64,000 bases of DNA. It comes from Gluconacetobacter johannae (lineage in GTDB: Bacteria > Pseudomonadota > Alphaproteobacteria > Acetobacterales > Acetobacteraceae). Shown here one piece after another: positions 57,724 through 64,000 of the stretch (position 1 is the first letter of the stretch; every line of letters begins with the position of its first letter). The stretch is taken from positions 1 through 64,000 of the forward strand of contig NZ_JABEQH010000006.1 in NCBI RefSeq assembly GCF_014174305.1, given 5' to 3'. Under the pieces are notes generated by a model, which did no database searches, was not told the origin of the DNA, and worked only from the letters and a program-made list of their open reading frames with translations. Both the position numbers and the translations under genes were made by a program.

Positions 57724-59034
57724 TCACCGCCCCGGCGCGCCGTCCTCCGCCCCGCCCAGGGGCAGGTCGGCCGTCGCGTCCGACGATCCGGCGTCCTCCG
57801 GCACCGCCCCGATGCCGTCCAGGCCACGCAGTTGCCGGGCCACCGCCCGAGTCCTGTACCGGGCCTCGTCGATCGACGAAGACATGGTCGATGCGTTGCG
57901 CGCCAGCTTTTCCAGCACGCCGTCCATCTTGATCATCTCCTGCCGGGTCGCGCCCAGCAGGCGGGCGATGCCGTCGGTGCGCTCCTCCAGCGCCAGGGTA
58001 ACATACCCCAGATGGATCGTCCGCAGCAGGGCCGGCAGCAGCCCCGGCCCCATGACGATCACCCGGCAGGTCCGCCCGATTTCGTCCAGCAGCCCGGGGC
58101 TGCGCGCCACCTCGGCATACAGCCCGTCGGTGGGCAGATACAGCACGGCGAATTCCACCGTCACCGGCGGGACGATGTATTTCGACGCGATCTTCCGCGC
58201 CTCGATCCGCAGGGTGGTGTCCAGCGCACGCCGCGCGGCGCGCTCGGCCTGGGGGTCCACCCGCTCCACCGCGTCCAGCAGGCGTTCGTACGCCTCGGTC
58301 GGGAATTTCGAATCGATGGCCAGAAGCGGCGGCGTCGTCGCCTTGACCGGCATCCGCACCGCGAATTCCACCACTTCCGCGCTGCCCTCGCGCAGGCGGC
58401 AGTTGGCCAGGTAAGCCCCCGCCGGCAGCACGTCCTCCAGGATGGCGCGCAACTGCGCCTCGCCCCAGCCGCCGCGCGTCTTGACGTTGGAAAACAGGCG
58501 CTTGAGGTCGCCGATCTGCGCCGTCATCGCCGTGACCTCGCCCATCGCCTTCTGCATCGCGCCGAACTGTTCCAGCACCCGCTGGAACGAGGTCTGCATC
58601 TGGCGCTCCACGGCCTCGTGCAGGCGTTCGTCGACGGCGGCGCGGATCGCCTCGGTCTGGCGGGCGCTGGCCTCGGCCATGTCGCGCAGGGCTTCGGCCT
58701 GGCCGACCCGGGCCTCGGCCAGTTCGCGGCCGACCGATTGCGCGATGGCGCCCAGCCGGTCCGCCGTCTCCATCCGTCCCTGCTCCAGCCGCGCGGCCAG
58801 CACGCGCTCGATGTCCGTCAGGCGCGCGCGCAGGGCCTCGCCGTCGGCCATGCGGGCGGCGCCCTCGCGCTCCAGCATGACGTACATCCGCGCCAGCAGG
58901 TCGGCCTCGCCGTCCTCACGGCCGCCACCCGCGCGACGACGCAACAGCAGGGCCGCCGACAGCACCCCGGCGGCGACCAGGACCAGCAGCCCCAGTTGCA
59001 GCCCGGCCGCCCCGGATCCGAACGCCTCCGGCAT
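57724..59034 (-). CDS. rmuC: DNA recombination protein RmuC
   Basis: This 436-residue protein has an N-terminal membrane helix (LQLGLLVLVAAGVLSAALLL), a long coiled coil (about 40-165) and the RmuC nuclease-like domain (about 165-390), with VKTRGGWGEAQLRAILEDVL, LAIDSKFPTEAYERL and PTDGLYAEVARSPGL. RmuC limits DNA inversions and rearrangements in E. coli. The ATG at 59034 follows GGGGAAGG. The frame stays open much further upstream, antisense to the next gene, but this is a composition artefact. Confidence 0.92.
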   Translation of the reverse strand: MPEAFGSGAAGLQLGLLVLVAAGVLSAALLLRRRAGGGREDGEADLLARMYVMLEREGAARMADGEALRARLTDIERVLAARLEQGRMETADRLGAIAQSVGRELAEARVGQAEALRDMAEASARQTEAIRAAVDERLHEAVERQMQTSFQRVLEQFGAMQKAMGEVTAMTAQIGDLKRLFSNVKTRGGWGEAQLRAILEDVLPAGAYLANCRLREGSAEVVEFAVRMPVKATTPPLLAIDSKFPTEAYERLLDAVERVDPQAERAARRALDTTLRIEARKIASKYIVPPVTVEFAVLYLPTDGLYAEVARSPGLLDEIGRTCRVIVMGPGLLPALLRTIHLGYVTLALEERTDGIARLLGATRQEMIKMDGVLEKLARNASTMSSSIDEARYRTRAVARQLRGLDGIGAVPEDAGSSDATADLPLGGAEDGAPGR

Positions 59035-59195
59035 CGCCTTCCCCTTTCTCCCGCAGGTGTGATCCGCCGCCCGTCCATGGCGCGGATACCGGGCGGGTAA
59101 ACTCCGCCCCCGGCACTTTGGCAACCCGCCGCGTGATGCTATCAAGGTCGGATACGCGCCGTGTAACGGCCGAACGGCATGAGCGGGCCACCGCC

Positions 59196-59219
59196 CCGCC
59201 CCCATGCCGACGGGGGCGG
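59196..59219 (+). repeat. Inverted repeat in the dctA leader
   Basis: CCGCCCCC (59196-59203) and GGGGGCGG (59212-59219) form an 8-bp stem with an 8-nt loop, 35 bp before the dctA start, in the 219-bp gap between divergent rmuC and dctA. It may be a leader hairpin or an operator. Confidence 0.35.
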
Positions 59220-59253
59220 GACGACAGGACCGCCCCAGGGGAAGACCATCGCC

Positions 59254-60588
59254 ATGCACCTGTCCAGCACGCCGGACGACGCCCCGAAGCCCCTTTATCG
59301 CAGCCTGTATGTCCAGGTGATCGTCGGCGTGGTGGCCGGAATCCTGCTGGGCCATTTCTGGCCCGCGACGGGCGCGCAGATGAAGCCCCTGGGCGACGGG
59401 TTCATCCGGCTGGTCAAGATGGTGATCTCGCCGGTCATCTTCCTGACCGTGGTGACGGGCGTCGCCGGCCTGTCGGACCTGGGCCGCGCCGGGCGGCTGG
59501 CCGGCAAGGCGATGCTGTATTTCCTGGCGTTCTCGACCCTGGCGCTGGTGGTCGGCATGGTCGTGGCCAATATCGTCCGTCCGGGGGCCGGCCTGCATGT
59601 CGATCCGGCCGCGCTGGACAGCCGCGCGGTGGCGGAGTACGCGGCGAAGGCGCACGACCATTCCTTCAGCCTGTTCGTGCTGCACATCATCCCCGACACC
59701 ACCGTCAGCGCCTTCACCTCGGGCGAGATCCTCCAGGTGCTGCTGATCGCCATCCTGTTCAGCATCAGCCTGTCGCGCATGGGCGCGCGGGGCCAGGCGG
59801 TGCTGGACCTGTTCCGCCAGTTGACCGAACTGGTCTTCGGCGTCGTCCGGCTGGTGATGCTGGCCGCCCCCATCGGGGCCTTCGGCGCCATGGCGTTCAC
59901 CATCGGGCGGTTCGGCATCGGCTCGGTCATCGACCTGGCCCTGCTGGTGGGCACGTTCTACGCCACGTCGGCGCTGTTCGTGCTGGTGATCCTGGGCGGC
60001 GTCGCGCGCTACAACGGGTTCCGGATCCTGCCGCTGCTGGCCTATCTGCGTGAGGAACTGCTGATCGTGCTGGGCACCAGTTCGTCGGAATCCGCGCTGC
60101 CGACCCTGATGTCGAAGCTGGAGGCCGCCGGATGCGCCCCTTCCGTCGTGGGTCTGGTGGTGCCGATGGGATATTCCTTCAACCTCGACGGCACCAACAT
60201 CTACATGTCGCTCGCCGCCCTGTTCATCGCGCAGGCCACGGGGGTGCATCTGGGACTGGGGCAGCAGGTCGCCCTGCTGCTGGTGGCGATGATAAGTTCC
60301 AAGGGCGCGGCGGGGGTGACCGGCGCGGGCTTCATCACCCTGGCGGCGACGCTGGCCGTGGTGCCCGACGTGCCGGTCGGCGGCATGGCGCTGATCCTGG
60401 GCGTGGACCGTTTCATGTCCGAATGCCGGTCGCTGACGAACATCGTGGGCAACGCCGTCGCCGCCATCGTGCTGGCCCGCTGGGAAAACGAACTGGACGG
60501 CCCGATGCTCGCGCACGCGCTGTCGGGCCGTCGCACGCCCCCGCCGAACGCCGGCATAACGCGGTCGACACAAGCGGCATCCGTCTGA
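59254..60588 (+). CDS. dctA: C4-dicarboxylate:cation symporter DctA
   Basis: This 444-residue inner-membrane transporter of the dicarboxylate/amino acid:cation symporter family has [34 protein letters not shown], the serine-rich re-entrant loop ([20 protein letters not shown]) and [13 protein letters not shown]. The ATG at 59254 follows AGGGGAAG; the upstream frame extension is not family-like. It imports succinate, fumarate or malate in characterised members, in line with organic-acid metabolism. Confidence 0.92.
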   Translation: MHLSSTPDDAPKPLYRSLYVQVIVGVVAGILLGHFWPATGAQMKPLGDGFIRLVKMVISPVIFLTVVTGVAGLSDLGRAGRLAGKAMLYFLAFSTLALVVGMVVANIVRPGAGLHVDPAALDSRAVAEYAAKAHDHSFSLFVLHIIPDTTVSAFTSGEILQVLLIAILFSISLSRMGARGQAVLDLFRQLTELVFGVVRLVMLAAPIGAFGAMAFTIGRFGIGSVIDLALLVGTFYATSALFVLVILGGVARYNGFRILPLLAYLREELLIVLGTSSSESALPTLMSKLEAAGCAPSVVGLVVPMGYSFNLDGTNIYMSLAALFIAQATGVHLGLGQQVALLLVAMISSKGAAGVTGAGFITLAATLAVVPDVPVGGMALILGVDRFMSECRSLTNIVGNAVAAIVLARWENELDGPMLAHALSGRRTPPPNAGITRSTQAASV

Positions 60589-60696
60589 TACCCGGAACGA
60601 AATCACCCGTCCCGCGCGCCGTGGCGCCTTCGGACCAACGCCGCTTCACAGACACAGGGGCGCCCCGTCGGCGCACCCCCCAGACGGACCGCATCC

Positions 60697-62013
60697 ATGG
60701 ATTCAGCCCCGACGCCCAGTCTTTCCGACACCCCCTTCATGACGACGGCGCAGCGCCTGCGCGGCATCGTGGCGGGGTCGTCGGGCAATCTGATCGAATA
60801 TTACGACTGGTACGTCTATTCGGCGTTTTCGCTCTATTTCGCCCGGGCCTTCTTCCCCCAGGGCGACATGACCGCGCAGTTGCTCAACACCGCCGCGATC
60901 TTCGCCGTGGGCTTCCTGATGCGGCCGATCGGCGGGTGGCTGATGGGCATCCTGGCCGACCGCTACGGCCGGCGCACGGCGCTGAGCGTCTCCATCCTGG
61001 CGATGTGCGCGGGGTCGGCGATGATCGTCGTCTGCCCGGGCTATGACCGGATCGGGGTCGCCGCCCCGATCGTCCTGGTCGTGGCGCGGCTGATCCAGGG
61101 GGTCAGCCTGGGCGGGGAATACGGCGCCAGCGCCACCTACCTGTCCGAGGTCGCGCCGGCGGCCCATCGCGGATTCTATTCCAGCTTCCAGTACGTGACG
61201 CTGGTCATGGGGCAACTGCTGGCGCTGGTCGTCCTTCTGGTCATGCAGTTCGTCCTGCTGACGCCGGCCCAGATCAGCGACTGGGGCTGGCGCGTGCCGT
61301 TCGGCATCGGCGCCCTGCTGTCGGTCTCGGTCTTCTGGTTCCGCCGGTCGATGCATGAAAGCGCGCAATTCACCCGCGCCCGCGCGTCCGGCGAGAAAGG
61401 CGGCCTGAAAATCCTGTCGCGCTACCGGCGCGAGATCCTGACGGTCTGCGGCCTGACCCTGGGCGGCACGGTGTCGTTCTACACCTACACGATCTACATG
61501 CAGAAATACCTGGTCAACACGGTCGGCCTGTCGCGCGAGCAATCGACCCTGGTGTCCGCCACCGCGCTGCTGGTCTTCGCGCTGGCCCAACCGGCGTTCG
61601 GCGCACTGTCCGACCGGGTGGGGCGCCGCGTGCTGCTGATCGCGTTCGGGGTGCTGGGCACGTTCGGCACGGTGCCGCTGATGCACGCGCTGTCCGGCGC
61701 CCGGGGCATCCTGCCGGCCTTCGCGCTGGTCACGCTGGCGCTGATGGCGGTGTCGACGTACACCTCGATCAACGCGGTGGTGAAGGCCGAGCAGTTTCCC
61801 ACCCGCGTCCGCGCGCTGGGCGTCGCCTTCCCCTATGCGCTGACCGTCTCGCTGTTCGGGGGAACGGCCGAATATATCGCGCTATGGTGCAAGCAGGCGG
61901 GGCACGAGGAGTGGTTCTACTGGTACGTATCGGCCTGCGCGCTGTGTTCGCTGCTGACGGCCCTGTTCCTGCTGGACAGCCGGACACGGATCGAGGCCGA
62001 GGACGCGGCCTGA
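60697..62013 (+). CDS. MFS metabolite:H+ symporter, KgtP-like
   Basis: This 438-residue transporter has about twelve helices. GSSGNLIEYYDWYVYSAFSL and the loop motif GILADRYGRRTALS, together with ARLIQGVSLGGEYGASATYL, place it in the metabolite:H+ symporter family near alpha-ketoglutarate permease KgtP. With dctA 108 bp upstream on the same strand, it is probably for organic-acid uptake. Substrate not proven. Confidence 0.88.
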   Translation: MDSAPTPSLSDTPFMTTAQRLRGIVAGSSGNLIEYYDWYVYSAFSLYFARAFFPQGDMTAQLLNTAAIFAVGFLMRPIGGWLMGILADRYGRRTALSVSILAMCAGSAMIVVCPGYDRIGVAAPIVLVVARLIQGVSLGGEYGASATYLSEVAPAAHRGFYSSFQYVTLVMGQLLALVVLLVMQFVLLTPAQISDWGWRVPFGIGALLSVSVFWFRRSMHESAQFTRARASGEKGGLKILSRYRREILTVCGLTLGGTVSFYTYTIYMQKYLVNTVGLSREQSTLVSATALLVFALAQPAFGALSDRVGRRVLLIAFGVLGTFGTVPLMHALSGARGILPAFALVTLALMAVSTYTSINAVVKAEQFPTRVRALGVAFPYALTVSLFGGTAEYIALWCKQAGHEEWFYWYVSACALCSLLTALFLLDSRTRIEAEDAA

Positions 62014-62084
62014 GCCGGATGGAACGCTGGCCCACCCACGCCGATTGGCTATAGTGTTATCAAACGGTCCGGACCTTCGCCTGC

Positions 62085-63293
62085 ATGCCCATTTCCGCGT
62101 TTCCCCCCGGCCCGACCATAGCGCTTCTCTGCCTTCTCATCGCCTTTCTCTGCGGCATCGTCCGCCGGTATCATCCCGAACCCGCCCTGCGCCTGCTCAG
62201 CCTGGGGGCACTTGTCGGCGCGATCGGCATGCCCGTGCTGATTATGCGCCCTTCGGTCCCCGAGCTTGTGGCCATTTCGGTCGGAGACAGCCTCGTCCTG
62301 CTGGCGCTGGCGCTGTTCTGGCAATCGGTCATGCGGCTTTACGGCCGTCCGCTTTCCCGCTGGGGCCTCGCGGCGGCGCCACTGCTGTGGCTGACGTTCT
62401 GCACGGCCGCGCCCTTTCGCCGATCGTTCGAGCTGCGCGTCGAAACCGCGATGGTGCTGGTCGGCGCGCTGGTTTTCCTGCCCCTTCTCCAGTTGCTGCG
62501 GGTCCCGCGGGAAACGAAATCGCACCAGGCGCTGATCGTCGTCGGCAGCTTTCATATCGCCTGCTGCGCCGTCCGTGGCGTCCTGACGGCCCTCCCCGAA
62601 CTGGTCCGCTGGCAGTCTGTCGCCACGACGATCATGCCGTTCGAGATGATGTCCTACGTCATCCTGTGGCCGGGCTTCATGCTGACGCTGGTCGCCGAAC
62701 GCGCGGTCCTTCAGGCGCGGGCCATGGCCCTTCACGACGACATGACGGGCGTGATGAACCGGCGGGGCTTCTGGCAGGCCGCCGAAACCCTGCCGCAACG
62801 CGGCCTGCTGCTGTTCGATATCGACCATTTCAAACGCATCAACGATACCTACGGACATGCGTCCGGCGACAACGTCATCCGGCATTTCAGCCGGATCGCC
62901 ACGGCCACGCTCGGCGCGGACGTGGTCTTCGGCCGGATCGGCGGCGAGGAATTCGCCGCCGCCTTCAGCGGCCTTTCGCCCGAGGCATTGCGCGCCCATG
63001 GCGAACGCGTCCGCATCGCCTTCGCCACGGCGGCGCGGGCCCACGACATCGCGGCAACCGTCAGCGCCGGCCTCGCCACCCCGGCCACCCCCGACCTGCC
63101 GCTGGGCGACCAGATGGCGATTGCCGACTGGGCGCTCTACCGCGCCAAACGCCTGGGCCGCAACCGCGTGGAAGGCCCTCCCACGGAAGACCCCACCGTT
63201 CCGGGCGGATACGGCGCGAAACCCGACCCGGCGTCGCGCCCTACTGCACCAGCCGCCGCATCACGCCAGGCAGGAAGACTGAGAACGGATTGA
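62085..63293 (+). CDS. Membrane-bound diguanylate cyclase (GGDEF)
   Basis: This 402-residue protein has an N-terminal membrane region of about six helices (residues 10-205) and a GGDEF domain (about 220-375). The active-site motif is GGEEF (286-290), with HDDMTGVMNRRGF and LLFDIDHFKRINDTYGHASGD intact, so cyclic-di-GMP synthesis is likely. The inhibitory RxxD site is degenerate (LGAD). The last 17 codons overlap the convergent AsmA-like gene. TATAGT at 62050-62055 and a 10-bp palindrome GGTCCGGACC (62066-62075) precede the start. Confidence 0.92.
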   Translation: MPISAFPPGPTIALLCLLIAFLCGIVRRYHPEPALRLLSLGALVGAIGMPVLIMRPSVPELVAISVGDSLVLLALALFWQSVMRLYGRPLSRWGLAAAPLLWLTFCTAAPFRRSFELRVETAMVLVGALVFLPLLQLLRVPRETKSHQALIVVGSFHIACCAVRGVLTALPELVRWQSVATTIMPFEMMSYVILWPGFMLTLVAERAVLQARAMALHDDMTGVMNRRGFWQAAETLPQRGLLLFDIDHFKRINDTYGHASGDNVIRHFSRIATATLGADVVFGRIGGEEFAAAFSGLSPEALRAHGERVRIAFATAARAHDIAATVSAGLATPATPDLPLGDQMAIADWALYRAKRLGRNRVEGPPTEDPTVPGGYGAKPDPASRPTAPAAASRQAGRLRTD

Positions 63294-64000
63294 CATGCAG
63301 CGCGGGCTCGTTCATCGCGCCGCTGACCACGAAGGTCGCCGCCAGCAGCCCGCCCCCCTTCTCGGGACTGAGCAGCCGCCCGACGCCGGGCATATGGCCG
63401 GGGATGGCGTTGACCGCGAAGGCCGGCACGATCGTGCCCTTCAGGTCCAGCCGCCCGCGATCCAGGTCCACCGCCCCCTGCAGCGTGACGCCCAGCGACG
63501 CGTTGCCGGCCTGGCCGTCGTGGATGGACAGGATGCCATCGCGGAACGTCAGCGGCAGCGACACCCGGTCGACCAGGAAGCCCCCCGCGCGCGGCGCCTG
63601 CATCCAGCCATAGATCGAGGCATTGTTCGCCAGCCGCACCGCATCGGGCGCCTTATGCATCATGATGGGGTCCATCGTCAGCATGCCGGAAAACGGCGCC
63701 GACGGCTGACGGTCGTCGAACACCCCCTGAAGGGTCGTCCGACCACCGCTGAACCGCTCCGTCAGGCCGACCTGGCGCAGGATCCGGCCCAGGTCCTGCA
63801 CGCTGGCCCACAGATGCCGGCCGTCGGCCTCGGGCGTCAGGATCGCCGTGGCCGGCGACGGGCCGGCCATCGAGAACCGCATCCGCGTCAGGCGGACGCC
63901 GTTATCCTCCAGATACGCCCGGACGCCCTGAAGGGCGTCCTCGCCGCTGTAATAGAGCGTGCCGGCTTCGGCGTCGATCACCCAGCGACGGCCCGGCGGG
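63241..64000 (-). CDS. AsmA-like (YhdP type) C-terminal part, cut by window end
   Basis: The frame is open to the right edge, so the start is outside the window and about 252 C-terminal residues are visible. GRLDLKGTIVPAFAVNAIPG, then VGRLLSPEKGGGLLAATFVV and VNPFSVFLPGVMRRLVQ, are typical of the C-terminal AsmA-like domain of large YhdP-type envelope proteins, thought to help phospholipid transport to the outer membrane. The stop (TAG at 63241) overlaps the end of the cyclase gene by 53 bp on the other strand. Confidence 0.8.
   Translation of the reverse strand, partial: PPGRRWVIDAEAGTLYYSGEDALQGVRAYLEDNGVRLTRMRFSMAGPSPATAILTPEADGRHLWASVQDLGRILRQVGLTERFSGGRTTLQGVFDDRQPSAPFSGMLTMDPIMMHKAPDAVRLANNASIYGWMQAPRAGGFLVDRVSLPLTFRDGILSIHDGQAGNASLGVTLQGAVDLDRGRLDLKGTIVPAFAVNAIPGHMPGVGRLLSPEKGGGLLAATFVVSGAMNEPALHVNPFSVFLPGVMRRLVQ

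Noticed and set aside
59035..60606. Apparent N-terminal extension of RmuC by over 500 residues
   Set aside because: This part is antisense to dctA, is low-complexity, and the internal ATG at 59034 has a good ribosome binding site and the family start.

Overview
The window looks like the chromosome of an acetic acid bacterium or close relative (Alphaproteobacteria, Acetobacteraceae, Gluconacetobacter-like). The reasons are very high GC, a CcrM-type GANTC methyltransferase, an alphaproteobacterial ribosomal-protein order (adk-rpsM-rpsK-rpoA-rplQ with no rpsD), and mostly core genes. I see no transposase, prophage, CRISPR array, tRNA or rRNA. The assignment is inferred from gene content; no database was searched.

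Layout. (1) 1-5308, + strand: the end of a membrane-protein operon (a DUF4159 protein cut by the left edge, overlapping by 4 bp a VWA/amidotransferase-like membrane protein), then a small exported ankyrin protein. (2) 5436-7180, - strand: rnhB and ccrM, overlapping by 4 bp, behind a leader unusually rich in GANTC, the CcrM target. (3) 7344-18027: a tripartite RND exporter of the MdtABC type with a NodT-like outer-membrane lipoprotein (7941-17410, +), flanked on both sides by small CsbD-like membrane proteins and followed by a DUF1328 protein too short for usual ORF cut-offs. (4) 18164-20781, -: a NitT/TauT-type ABC importer. (5) 20952-49142, -: about 28 kb of translation and transcription genes, in transcription order rplK-rplA-rplJ-rplL-rpoB-rpoC / rpsL-rpsG-tuf / the S10-spc block rpsJ to secY / adk-rpsM-rpsK-rpoA-rplQ. 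fusA is missing between rpsG and tuf, and secE-nusG is missing before rplK. (6) 49251-57687, -: a two-component system and a second RND exporter (permease, adaptor, outer-membrane lipoprotein). A 32-codon leader ORF with a good ribosome binding site overlaps the permease start by 4 bp. (7) 57724-64000: rmuC (-), a DctA-type dicarboxylate symporter (+), a KgtP-like MFS transporter (+), a membrane diguanylate cyclase (+), and the 3' end of an AsmA-like protein (-) cut by the right edge.

How it fits together. Most of the window is housekeeping: ribosome, RNA polymerase core, EF-Tu, Sec translocon, adenylate kinase. Two efflux systems sit on either side of this block; the second is probably controlled by its adjacent kinase/regulator pair. 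DctA and the KgtP-like protein both suggest uptake of organic acids. The most interesting signals are regulatory: GANTC clusters before rnhB-ccrM and around the rpsL promoter, the leader ORF before the second RND pump, and several strong intercistronic hairpins, three of which expose a GCGA tetraloop on the transcribed strand. I found no clearly new multi-gene system.
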